The notes beneath the pieces were generated by a model. The model searched no databases, was not told where the DNA came from, and saw only the letters and a program-made list of their open reading frames with translations. From the NCBI GenBank assembly GCA_029821875.1, contig JALGXW010000029.1:1-61959 (forward strand): 61,959 nt of DNA, read 5' to 3'. The translations under genes were made by a program, and so were the position numbers. The DNA comes from Candidatus Hebobacterum abditum. GTDB lineage: Bacteria > Armatimonadota > Hebobacteria > Hebobacterales > Hebobacteraceae. Below, one piece after another: positions 9,198 to 16,262 of the stretch (positions are counted from its first letter, which is position 1; every line of letters starts with the position of its first letter).

Positions 9198-9227
9198 AGT
9201 ATAACAGGCGACCGCATGGATTGTCAA
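9198..9227 (-). promoter_or_regulatory. promoter of the ffh-rpsP-khpA-ylqD-rimM-trmD operon
   Basis: On the minus strand, TTGACA (9227-9222) and TATACT (9203-9198) are separated by 18 nt: a perfect -35 and a 5/6 -10. Transcription would start near 9190, leaving a leader of about 45 nt before the ffh ATG. Confidence 0.75.
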
Positions 9228-9337
9228 ATGGGGCAATAGCTACAAGACTGCGCCGCCTCCCGCAATCGCCAACCATCACGGCGAGGCCCCGGGCCCCCTC
9301 TCCTGCCTGAGGGCAGCCTCTTACTTAAGAGCCGTTT

Positions 9338-9823
9338 TCAGCCGGGTGCACAACCACCGCCCTGGCGACCCGCCAACAGAGAAAGCGCCCGGCGCAGGAG
9401 CCTTCGCTGGTCGGAGTGGCTCAGCATCGAGAGCGCTTGTCTGGGGCCGAACCAGCCGCAGTCCAGGGAGCCCTCTGCTGGGCACGGGCGGAGATCGGCG
9501 CAATCCCCCGCCCGAAGGAGGAACCAGTCGACATGCTTGGCGTAGCGGCGCCCCTCCCGTTCGAAGCAGTGCTCGGTCGCCCCCAGGTCGCCCATCTCAT
9601 CCAGGTCCGCCAGGCCAATCTCCTCTTCGACTTCCCTGTGAGCCGCCTCGCCGGGGTCCTCGCCGGCCTCCACTCCACCTTTGGGAAACACCCATGTCCC
9701 GTAGCGAGAGCGCATCAACGCGACCTGCAGGGCCTCGCCACGGCCGCGCACGACAACTGCTCCGCTCGACCGAAGCCTTGTCGCCTCGGCCCCTTCCCCT
9801 GCCTCGCACAGGTCGCCCCTCAC
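9338..9823 (-). CDS. Nudix hydrolase
   Basis: 161 residues. The Nudix box is complete at about residues 49-71: GGVEAGEDPGEAAHREVEEE followed by IGL, matching GX5EX7REUXEEXGU. It is preceded by GTWVFPKG as in diphosphoinositol/diadenosine polyphosphate hydrolases of the MutT/DIPP type. Such enzymes split a nucleoside diphosphate linked to another moiety; the substrate cannot be told here. The GTG at 9823 overlaps the stop of the URO-D-like gene (GTGA), so it is translationally coupled and last in a three-gene operon. Confidence 0.85.
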   Translation of the reverse strand: MRGDLCEAGEGAEATRLRSSGAVVVRGRGEALQVALMRSRYGTWVFPKGGVEAGEDPGEAAHREVEEEIGLADLDEMGDLGATEHCFEREGRRYAKHVDWFLLRAGDCADLRPCPAEGSLDCGWFGPRQALSMLSHSDQRRLLRRALSLLAGRQGGGCAPG

Positions 9824-10962
9824 TCCGCAGGCCCCCACTCTGCCGGACGTCGCTGCTCCCAGGGCGCCGGCTCCGGAATGCCAAACATGTCCCTCTTCGC
9901 CGCGAGGTAGTACCTGTAGTTCTCGAAGGTGACGTCGGGGGGGACTCGATGGTCGACGTGCGGGATCCAACCGCCCTCCCTCACGCATGGCTCTATCCGC
10001 TCGAGCTCCGACCGGATCGCCTCCTTGCCCTGGATGAGAGCGCGCTTGTTGACACCGCCCAAGAGAAGGATCTGCCTTCCATAGCGGTCCCGCAGGGCCA
10101 CCGGATCGGTGCCGGCCGCCACCTCGACTGGGAACATGCAGTTGACGCCCGCCTCCAGCCACAGTGGGACAAGCGCGTTGATGTTGCCGTCACAGTCCGT
10201 GTAGACGATGTCGCAGCCGTGTTTGGCCAGTAGTTCCGTCATACGGCGGTAGCGGGGGACCATCAGCCTCTCGAACGTGCTCGGCGAGATCATCGGCCCA
10301 TTGCGGAAGGCCATGTCCTCCCAGCCGGCACCGAAGTCGATCTGGACCTGAGACGCAACCCGATCGATCGTGCGCAGCACGATCTGAGTAATCGTCTCCA
10401 TTATCTCCTCGACGAGTCCAGGGTCATCATAGACCATCATGGCAGCGCGCTCGAAGCCCATCCAGTCGCGCATCCAGCCGTAGAGACTGCCGATTCCGAT
10501 GCCGAGAGCGTGGTCGCTCTGCTCCCAATGCTTCTTGAGTTCATCCCAGGATGACTGATCGGGCAGGCGACGCGGATCGTCGGGGTCCAAGCGAGGCCTG
10601 AACTCGCGTTCCCATTCCTCGCGCCCCTTCACAAGGAAGTCCACGAAGTGTGGAACCGAGTCCTCGCCCGAGGCGTGTATCTCGCAGGTAGCGCCGTGCT
10701 CGTCGCGAATCAGCACGTGGTCTCCTGAGTCGTCCAGCACCTCTCGCTCGAACCCGGGAAGAAGCGACTGATTGACGGGGACCCAGCCCCGAGGGGCAAA
10801 GCCGAAGTAGACGTCCGCCTTCGGCAGCGTGTCGATCTCCCGAGGCAGCCCTTGCTCGTGCCACGATCTGAGCGTGTTGTCCCAGTAGCCGAACTCCTCA
10901 TCTGGAATGTGGTCAACTGGCTCGAAGTGCATCGTCCGCACCCAGCGGTCTCGGTGCGTCAT
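9820..10962 (-). CDS. uroporphyrinogen-decarboxylase-superfamily protein
   Basis: 380 residues with the URO-D TIM-barrel pattern: N-terminal MTHRDRWVRTMHFEPVDHIP, a middle GSLYGWMRDWMGFE, and the metal-site-like HGCDIVYTDCDGNI and LLLGGVNKRALIQG segments. It lacks the conserved arginine-rich N terminus expected of haem-pathway HemE, and no haem genes are nearby. This type is frequent in Planctomycetes, Armatimonadota and Firmicutes and includes corrinoid-dependent methyltransferase relatives, so a methyl-transfer or demethylation role is possible but unproven. It is coupled by 4-bp overlaps to the HAD gene before it and the Nudix gene after it. Confidence 0.8.
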   Translation of the reverse strand: MTHRDRWVRTMHFEPVDHIPDEEFGYWDNTLRSWHEQGLPREIDTLPKADVYFGFAPRGWVPVNQSLLPGFEREVLDDSGDHVLIRDEHGATCEIHASGEDSVPHFVDFLVKGREEWEREFRPRLDPDDPRRLPDQSSWDELKKHWEQSDHALGIGIGSLYGWMRDWMGFERAAMMVYDDPGLVEEIMETITQIVLRTIDRVASQVQIDFGAGWEDMAFRNGPMISPSTFERLMVPRYRRMTELLAKHGCDIVYTDCDGNINALVPLWLEAGVNCMFPVEVAAGTDPVALRDRYGRQILLLGGVNKRALIQGKEAIRSELERIEPCVREGGWIPHVDHRVPPDVTFENYRYYLAAKRDMFGIPEPAPWEQRRPAEWGPAE

Positions 10963-11660
10963 TCCCTCGCCTCCTCCACGATGTTGACCACCTCGCGGAG
11001 GTCCTTCACGCGGTGACAGTCGGCCGCCGTGTGTAGTCCCTTCCGGTCGACGAGAATCGGTCGCAGTCCGGCGGCTCGAGCGCCAACGACGTCGCCGTCA
11101 TAGCTGTCGCCAACGTGCCAGGCGGGAAGGCCTGTGGCCTCGGCGGCCTCGGCCGCCATGTGGAACATCCGGCCCTCGGCCTTGGAGCTTCGCGCCGCGA
11201 AGGCGTCAATGACAGGCGAGAAGTAGTTGAGAACGCCCAGTGTCTCGAGGTCGGGCCCGGCGCGAGGCCGGCCCGAGACGATGCCGAGACGGGCGCCACG
11301 GTCTGACAGCTGTCGAAGCACCTCGGGCACCTCCACATACAGCCGCCGGGCGCGGGGATCCCTCAGGAGGTGGACTGCCCGCTCAGTCGCCTTGGGCAGC
11401 TCCGCTCGGACGCCGAGCGTCTCGAGAATGCGGCCGTCATAGGCGCGCCAGAACGCCATCTCATCCCCGGCGTCGGCGTGCTGCCGGAGGTAGTCCTCAT
11501 AGAACGTGGAGAAGCCGATGTTGAGCGCCTCGAGGGAATCGCTGGGTGCGATCTCGACGCCCACCTCGCGGGCGGCCTGTACGAAGGCGCCCACCCAACT
11601 CACGGTCCACTCGATCAGAGTATCATCTACGTCGAAGAAGATGTAGCAGCGAGAACTCAC
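10959..11660 (-). CDS. HAD-superfamily hydrolase
   Basis: About 233 residues from the GTG at 11660. HAD motifs are clear: motif I FFDVDDTLIEW with the nucleophile Asp, motif II IVSGRP, a Lys in RSSKAEG, and motif IV HVGDSYDGDVVGARAAG. The insertion between motifs I and II is a helical cap as in subfamily IA phosphatases. Substrate unknown. A GGAG lies nine bases upstream of the chosen GTG; an alternative GTG at 11705 would add 15 low-complexity residues. It is the first gene of the HAD/URO-D/Nudix operon. Confidence 0.82.
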   Translation of the reverse strand: MSSRCYIFFDVDDTLIEWTVSWVGAFVQAAREVGVEIAPSDSLEALNIGFSTFYEDYLRQHADAGDEMAFWRAYDGRILETLGVRAELPKATERAVHLLRDPRARRLYVEVPEVLRQLSDRGARLGIVSGRPRAGPDLETLGVLNYFSPVIDAFAARSSKAEGRMFHMAAEAAEATGLPAWHVGDSYDGDVVGARAAGLRPILVDRKGLHTAADCHRVKDLREVVNIVEEARE

Positions 11661-11748
11661 GTGTGAGTGCTCCAAAGAGGAGAGCGCGCCGCCGGGGCGC
11701 GCCACGCCCGGCCGTTCCGCTCTGCTGCGGCGCCCGGGCGGGGGGCCC

Positions 11749-11778
11749 AGTATACCAAGGGCTAGGAGGGGGCGTCAA
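11749..11778 (-). promoter_or_regulatory. promoter of the HAD/URO-D/Nudix operon
   Basis: On the minus strand, TTGACG (11778-11773) and TATACT (11754-11749) are separated by 18 nt. Both hexamers are identical to those of the aconitase promoter at 2283-2311. The leader to the HAD start would be about 80 nt. Confidence 0.7.
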
Positions 11779-11812
11779 CAGGTGCGCGTCGAGTGGCGAG
11801 GGAGGCCGCTCG

Positions 11813-12967
11813 TCAGGCGTCGTCCTCGGCGAGGCCGTGGCACTTGAAGATCCGCTGCTTGACGTCGCTGACAGAGGCTTCGGCGAACTCCCGGGTGACG
11901 CGCAGCCAGTCCTCGTCGATCTTGGGCCCACCGACATCGTGCAAGGGCACGGGACTGTCGTCGCGGCGGTAGTGCTCGGCCTCGGAGTCCGGGACGTTCT
12001 CGGGCGGCTCCACTCCTGCCATGCGCGCGAAGGCCAGGGTCCACGCGCGGGGCACTACTGTAACGTCGTATCCGCCGCCGCCGACAGCTATCCAGCGCTC
12101 GGCCTGTGCCGCTATCTCCTCCACGACCATCACATACCCCTGCGTCGTGCAGCAGAGATGGGTGAGAGGGTCCTGGTAGTGCGTATCGACTCCCAGCTGC
12201 GCGAGCACGAAGTCTGGAGAGAAGGCCTCCAGGATGGGGGTGACCGCCTCCTTGAAGGCCCACAGATACACGTCGTCTCCCGTGTAGGGAGACAGCGGCA
12301 GATTCACCGAGAAGCCCTCCCCTTCGCCCTCCCCGCTCTCCTCGACGCTCCCGGTGGTCGGGAACAAGTACCGTCCGCTCTCGTGGACCGAGACCGTCAA
12401 CACATCACGTCTGTCATAGAATGCTTCCTGCACGCCGTCGCCGTGGTGCGCGTCGATGTCGACATAGGCGATCTTCGCCCCATCGCCGCACTTCTCGAGC
12501 AGGTGCTCGATGGCAATCACGGAGTCGTTGAAGACACAGAATCCGGACGCCCTTTCGCGATGGGCATGGTGCAGGCCGCCGCCCGGATTGAAGGCGATCT
12601 CGGCGGCACCGTCGGCTACGAGCTCAGCTGCGCGGACCGAGGCCCCGGCCACGAGCGCCGCCGCTTGGTACATGCCATCGACGATCGGGTTGTCAATGGT
12701 CCCCAGGCCATAGTCGAAGGGGCGTGGGAGAATGCGTCCCTCGCTCGGGGCGCGGACGGCCGCGATGTAGTCGCGGCTGTGCGCGAGGGCCAGCAGGTCT
12801 TCGTCGGCTGCCGAGGGCTGCTCTAGCGACACAGAGGGGCCCTCCAGGAATCCGCACGCTCGGATGAGCTCGTAGGTTCGAATGACGCGCGATGGCTTGA
12901 GGGGATGGGATGGGCCTAGGTCGTAGTCGCCGAACTTGGGCGTGTAGACCAGCGCAGTGCGCGACAT
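11813..12967 (-). CDS. histone-deacetylase-fold protein, AcuC-like
   Basis: 384 residues in the class I HDAC/AcuC/acetylpolyamine amidohydrolase fold. Active-site signatures are intact: the His pair in GGLHHAHRER (133-134), zinc ligands Asp172 and His174 in VDIDAHHGDG, Asp261 in QLGVDTHYQDP, and the VGGGGYD loop. AcuC-type proteins remove acetyl groups from lysines of acetyl-CoA synthetase; others hydrolyse acetylpolyamines. No acs or acuA is nearby, so the substrate is open. The ATG at 12967 matches the family start; a TTG at 12985 abutting the upstream stop is an alternative. It is last in the PDZ/zinc-ribbon gene run. Confidence 0.88.
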   Translation of the reverse strand: MSRTALVYTPKFGDYDLGPSHPLKPSRVIRTYELIRACGFLEGPSVSLEQPSAADEDLLALAHSRDYIAAVRAPSEGRILPRPFDYGLGTIDNPIVDGMYQAAALVAGASVRAAELVADGAAEIAFNPGGGLHHAHRERASGFCVFNDSVIAIEHLLEKCGDGAKIAYVDIDAHHGDGVQEAFYDRRDVLTVSVHESGRYLFPTTGSVEESGEGEGEGFSVNLPLSPYTGDDVYLWAFKEAVTPILEAFSPDFVLAQLGVDTHYQDPLTHLCCTTQGYVMVVEEIAAQAERWIAVGGGGYDVTVVPRAWTLAFARMAGVEPPENVPDSEAEHYRRDDSPVPLHDVGGPKIDEDWLRVTREFAEASVSDVKQRIFKCHGLAEDDA

Positions 12968-12985
12968 GACAGCGAGGGCCAGCAA

Positions 12986-13435
12986 CTAGGGGTGCGCGTG
13001 GCCTGAGTGGTCCACGTCGGGCATGACCAGCGGGCCGGCCCGGTGCCCGATGACAACCGCACGATACTCGCCGTCTCGCTCCACCAGCAAGGGGAGCACA
13101 GGGGCGACCGAGATGCTCGCGTTCACCAGGTCGGCGAACTGATAGATATGCCAGACGGAACGATCGCCGACGGCCATTACGCGGTCGCCGACGTCGAGGC
13201 CTGCCCGCGCGGCCACGCCCTCGGGATCGATGGCCTCCACGAGCAGCCCGCCTCCCGCAGACCCTGACTCCTTGGCGAGCGTCATGCCCAAACCGTCCTC
13301 TATCCTTTCCTGGGACTCGGTCAGCGGATCTTTCTTCTGCAGCTCAGCGAAGTTGGCGCGCACCCAGAACAGACCTGCGACGAACACAATCGCACCCAGC
13401 AACAGCACCACCCACGTACGAAGGACGGGCCTCAT
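12986..13435 (-). CDS. single-pass membrane protein with a PDZ domain
   Basis: 149 residues. Residues 5-23 form a transmembrane helix (WVVLLLGAIVFVAGLFWV), so the rest is probably outside the cytoplasmic membrane. A PDZ-like domain (about 50-135) contains GGGLLVEAIDPEGVAARAGL, DVGDRVMAVGDRSVW and VLPLLVERDGEYRAVVI. The protein ends in a His-containing tail (HSGHAHP). There is no protease domain. The ATG overlaps the stop of the zinc-ribbon gene (ATGA). It may be a scaffold for an envelope complex; it resembles the PDZ gene at 14555-15025 in layout. Confidence 0.75.
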   Translation of the reverse strand: MRPVLRTWVVLLLGAIVFVAGLFWVRANFAELQKKDPLTESQERIEDGLGMTLAKESGSAGGGLLVEAIDPEGVAARAGLDVGDRVMAVGDRSVWHIYQFADLVNASISVAPVLPLLVERDGEYRAVVIGHRAGPLVMPDVDHSGHAHP

Positions 13436-13695
13436 CGCTGCTCGTCTTCCTGGTCCTCGACCTCCAGCGACTTTATCTCGCTGGCCACTTCGCCCCGCCG
13501 CGCGTAGAAGCTCGTGAGGCCGCAGTCCACGCACACGTCCGAATAGAGTCCTATAAGCCCCGTGCGCTGGCCGCTGTCTTCTCGCACTATCTGAAGCTGT
13601 ACGCCTGGAACGCGGCAGGCTCGTATCATGCTCGTGCCGCCGCAGCTAGGACACTGGCGCTTGCGCCTTCGCTCCCGCTGTCTTTGCTCGCCCAT
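13432..13695 (-). CDS. small zinc-ribbon protein
   Basis: 87 residues. Two Cys pairs, CPSCGG near the N terminus and CVDCGLTSFY later, form a probable four-cysteine zinc ribbon. The N terminus is very basic (RQRERRRKRQ) and the C terminus acidic (VEDQEDEQR). The layout is typical of uncharacterised small nucleic-acid-binding or structural zinc proteins. It lies between the DUF3467-like gene and the PDZ gene in one transcription unit. Confidence 0.65.
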   Translation of the reverse strand: MGEQRQRERRRKRQCPSCGGTSMIRACRVPGVQLQIVREDSGQRTGLIGLYSDVCVDCGLTSFYARRGEVASEIKSLEVEDQEDEQR

Positions 13696-13732
13696 CAGAT
13701 CGACCCGCTCCTGGAGGCACCGGACACCATAA

Positions 13733-13996
13733 TCAGTGGACCACAGGCCCAGAGCCCTTGGGAGGAGCTGGGATTTCGCCGAACTTCTCTTCGTAGCGCC
13801 GGATGTTCTCGGCCAGCGCGTCCCGGAAGGCCTTGGCTATGACCGGGTTCATGACTACCCGCACCAACGTGGGAGCCGATTCCACGTCCCTGTTCTCGGG
13901 GCCCAATCGCTTGAAGTCCATGAGGAACTCCAAGGCCACGTGAGTGATCTTCGCTAGGTTCGCATAGACCACGTCAAAATCCGACTCTCCTGGCAT
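13733..13996 (-). CDS. DUF3467-like protein
   Basis: 87 residues. The order VVYANLAKITHVALEFLMDF, a short linker, VRVVMNPVIAKAFRDAL and ENIRRYEEKFGEIP matches the DUF3467 family of small bacterial and archaeal proteins of unknown function. The ATG at 13996 is chosen over longer options because GGGAGGAG lies just before it. It follows the GspC/PilP-like gene by 45 bp on the same strand. Confidence 0.7.
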   Translation of the reverse strand: MPGESDFDVVYANLAKITHVALEFLMDFKRLGPENRDVESAPTLVRVVMNPVIAKAFRDALAENIRRYEEKFGEIPAPPKGSGPVVH

Positions 13997-14041
13997 CGCT
14001 CCTCCCTTTATGCGGCCGCCGCGCGGCCGATCGCGCACAAG

Positions 14042-14512
14042 CTACTCTTCGGGCGTCGCCTGCCGCAGCACGAGTGTCACGCGCTCTCCCTCTCGCGAGA
14101 GAATGACGCGATTCTCGCTGACATTCACAACCATATAGCCCGCCGCCCGCTCTCCGACGCTCGCGTAGTACCGCCTCCTCCCAGCTCGGAGGATCGCCAT
14201 GGGCTTCTCCCCCTGCTCCATCACAATGCCCACCAGCCGCACATCGGCCGTTGGCGTGCTGTCGCCGGGCGTGCCGCGCATCGAACCGGCTTGGGTCCTG
14301 AATGGGTCGCGAGCCCCGCTTGGCGGTGGCTTCTCCACTTCCGCCTCTACCACCTCCACCTCTGGCACCGGCTCCGGTTTGGGCTCGTCCGGCTTGCCTC
14401 TCTGGATGGACTTCAGCCCCACGAACAGAGCCAGCGCCACCGCCAGGAAGGCGACGGCAAGCGCGAGAAAGGCAACATCCTGTCTCTGGCCACTTCGGCC
14501 GCTGCTGCTCAT
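14042..14512 (-). CDS. GspC/PilP-like inner-membrane pilus or secretion protein
   Basis: 156 residues: a cytoplasmic N terminus, one transmembrane helix at about 14-32 (LALAVAFLAVALALFVGL), a Pro/Glu-rich linker (about 38-63), then a small beta-rich domain from RDPFRT onward with VRLVGIVMEQGEKPMAILR and VVNVSENRVILSREGERVTL. That layout is the HR domain of type II secretion GspC and the homologous PilP of type IV pili, which bind the secretin. GspC normally continues into a PDZ domain; here the adjoining upstream gene encodes TM plus PDZ, so the pair may be a split GspC. Confidence 0.65.
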   Translation of the reverse strand: MSSSGRSGQRQDVAFLALAVAFLAVALALFVGLKSIQRGKPDEPKPEPVPEVEVVEAEVEKPPPSGARDPFRTQAGSMRGTPGDSTPTADVRLVGIVMEQGEKPMAILRAGRRRYYASVGERAAGYMVVNVSENRVILSREGERVTLVLRQATPEE

Positions 14513-14554
14513 CTGAGGGCCTCCTTAACCGAGCACTCCCCTGACACGCCTCGG

Positions 14555-15025
14555 CTACCCCATGCGGTCCCGCAGGGACGAGGGATCCACTCCTGTGATG
14601 GTAAGCGTTCTCTCTTCCCCGGCCCGCTCGACGACAACCTGGTTCGGCGTGGCAGGATCGGCCGCCAAGATGGCGGCCACAAGCGCGTAGGGGTTTGTCG
14701 TCTGAGTATCATTGAACCTCAGTACCAGGTCCCCCGCTCGCAGCCCGCCCTGGGCTGCAGGACTGCCAGGTACGACCCCGGCGAGTCGCGCCCCCTTGAA
14801 TCTGTCGCCCCCAAGGGGAGGCATCACGATGGCGACTCCGAGCGGGGCCGTGCCCCTGCGAAGCGCGGTCAGCTCTCCTTCATCTACCGGAGGCTCAGGG
14901 GGCAACACGAAGACCTCACCCTCGGGATCGCGCTTCGGCTCTTGCCGGCTGAACACGAACACTGTAAGGGCCACGGCAACCGCGACGACGATCAACGCAA
15001 TCGGCGCACTGACGGTCTGCCTCAC
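14555..15025 (-). CDS. single-pass membrane protein with a PDZ domain
   Basis: 156 residues: an N-terminal transmembrane helix (IALIVVAVAVALTVFVF, about 9-25), a linker with Pro and Glu, and a C-terminal PDZ domain with RLAGVVPGSPAAQGGLRAGD, LVLRFNDTQTTNPYALVAAI and NQVVVERAGEERTLTI. There is no protease. It stands first in the run of six minus-strand genes reaching to 11813 and directly precedes the GspC/PilP-like gene. Confidence 0.72.
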   Translation of the reverse strand: MRQTVSAPIALIVVAVAVALTVFVFSRQEPKRDPEGEVFVLPPEPPVDEGELTALRRGTAPLGVAIVMPPLGGDRFKGARLAGVVPGSPAAQGGLRAGDLVLRFNDTQTTNPYALVAAILAADPATPNQVVVERAGEERTLTITGVDPSSLRDRMG

Positions 15026-15117
15026 CGCAACACCCTCCGCCTGGTCTCCTCACACATCATTGAGGGACCCCAAGGAAAGTGTACCACGTACGGTCCGTTT
15101 TCCCCAACTGCGTCTCC

Positions 15118-15433
15118 TCAGATCATCCTGAGGGCCTCGACCACGATGGCTCCGCGGCACTCCACCGTGCGGGCGTCGAGTCGTTCCCGACCCGTTATGA
15201 TTGGGAACTGATCGGTTTCCCCAGTTAGATCATACTTCACCCGAAGCTCAATGGGGCCTTCGATCTTGGGGGCAAGATGTACCTGGCCCGCCCAAGTGCG
15301 ACCTCCGCCCGTTCTCCGATCATCTGCCGCACCTTGACGGTCGGCTCGAGAAAGGTTCCATACCGAGAGATTGGGCTTTCGTCACAGTAGTCCCGACCCT
15401 CGGCATGAGGTCAGTCGCAATAAACACGCACAT
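15118..15433 (-). pseudogene. small gene interrupted by two frameshifts
   Basis: A plausible ~105-residue protein can be read only by changing frame twice. An ATG at 15433, preceded by GGGAGGG, opens MCVFIATDLMPRVGTT. A second frame gives FLEPTVKVRQMIGERAEV. A third gives WAGQVHLAPKIEGPIELRV and runs to a TGA at 15118 with RERLDARTVECRGAIVVEAL. No single frame spans it. It is either a decayed gene or a sequence with indel errors. I do not recognise the family. Confidence 0.35.
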
Positions 15434-15487
15434 GGTACTGGCACCCTCCCCTGGGCGACGCGTGAACGTCGTCCCCACACGCGCTTA

Positions 15488-15518
15488 GCCGGTCGCGCCG
15501 ATTCCGTCCGCGACCGGC
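15488..15518. other. 10-bp inverted repeat downstream of tRNA-Leu
   Basis: GCCGGTCGCG (15488-15497) and CGCGACCGGC (15509-15518) are perfect complements around an 11-nt loop, 25 bp beyond the tRNA 3' end in the direction of transcription. No T run follows, so it may be a processing or Rho-assisted end rather than a classical terminator. Confidence 0.4.
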
Positions 15519-15542
15519 CGAAGCTGCCGTCTTCACCGTGAA

Positions 15543-15629
15543 TGGTGCCCAGGACTGGAGTTGAACCAGCACGGCCTTGCAGCCACTGGCCCCTCAAGCC
15601 AGCGCGTCTACCAATTCCGCCACCTGGGC
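15543..15629 (-). tRNA. tRNA-Leu (anticodon GAG)
   Basis: 87 nt on the minus strand including an encoded CCA (15545-15543). The acceptor stem pairs GCCCAGG with CCTGGGC. The anticodon stem CTGGC/GCCAG closes the loop TTGAGGG, with GAG at 15595-15593. A long variable arm, as expected for leucine tRNA, and a T arm with GGTTCAA are present. It lies about 10 bp after secG and is probably on the same transcript. Confidence 0.97.
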
Positions 15630-15638
15630 ACGCGCTCC

Positions 15639-15881
15639 CTAGCCGCCCATGCTGACCACAGCGACGAGTATGGATACGACGAGGAACCCGACCGCCACAT
15701 AGGTCGTGATACGGGTCAACTGGTCCTCTAGCCCGGCGATGCTTGATGAGCTCTTGCCCCCGATCGTGCCCCAGCCCATTCCGCTTCCGCCGCTCTGCTC
15801 ACTCTTGGTCTGCGTTACCGCGGTGAGCGCGATGAGGGCCAGCGCCGCGGCGATCTGCACTACGTAGAAGACGGTCAGCAT
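15639..15881 (-). CDS. secG: preprotein translocase subunit SecG
   Basis: 80 residues with two hydrophobic segments (about 4-24 and 60-78) joined by a Gly/Ser-rich loop containing GGSGMGWGTIGGKSSSS, the usual SecG layout. SecG is the small auxiliary subunit of the SecYEG channel. The N terminus MLTVFYVVQIAAALALIALT and the segment LEDQLTRITTYVAVGF fit the family. The ATG at 15881 follows a GGTGAT. tRNA-Leu lies immediately downstream, as in several other bacteria. Confidence 0.93.
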   Translation of the reverse strand: MLTVFYVVQIAAALALIALTAVTQTKSEQSGGSGMGWGTIGGKSSSSIAGLEDQLTRITTYVAVGFLVVSILVAVVSMGG

Positions 15882-15912
15882 CGTATCACCTGCAACCTTC
15901 CTGCGCGAGTGT

Positions 15913-15941
15913 ATTCTAGCACAGCGCCCAGGCACGGGCAA
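15913..15941 (-). promoter_or_regulatory. promoter of secG and tRNA-Leu
   Basis: On the minus strand, TTGCCC (15941-15936) and TAGAAT (15918-15913) are 17 nt apart. Transcription would start about 25 nt before the secG ATG. Confidence 0.6.
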
Positions 15942-15977
15942 GAGGAGGTGGATCGCGAAGACGCAACCTCCAACCAC

Positions 15978-16262
15978 ATGGAGCGACTGCCTCCGCGCCT
16001 CGAGCTTCAACGGCAGGCCCTAACCCGCGCACTCGGCCGCCCAGTCCAGGTGCGAGGAGTGCGGACACCGGACGGAGGGCTGCGGGGGCGACTCACGGTG
16101 GAGCCTGACCGTGTGGTTGTCGAGTACCAGGTCGCCCAGGCCGGCTACTTCTGGCACATACCGATCATCGAGGAGCTGCTTGCTCGCGCGGCCGCCGGCG
16201 AGCACCACGCAGAGCTCCGCGACTCCCCCGTCGACCCCGACGAACCGCGGCCGGAGCAATGA
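15978..16262 (+). CDS. hypothetical protein
   Basis: 94 residues from the ATG at 15978. The central part, VRGVRTPDGGLRGRLTVEPD then VVVEYQVAQAGYFWHIPIIE, looks like a compact beta-rich fold ending in a helix. The last ~30 codons overlap the C-terminal tail of lnt on the opposite strand by 98 bp, so either this gene or the far end of lnt could be over-extended. There is no good ribosome binding site at this ATG. Function unknown. Confidence 0.4.
   Translation: MERLPPRLELQRQALTRALGRPVQVRGVRTPDGGLRGRLTVEPDRVVVEYQVAQAGYFWHIPIIEELLARAAAGEHHAELRDSPVDPDEPRPEQ

Noticed and set aside
9820-10962. HemE of the haem pathway
   Set aside because: The protein is in the URO-D superfamily but lacks the HemE N-terminal signature and haem-gene neighbours.
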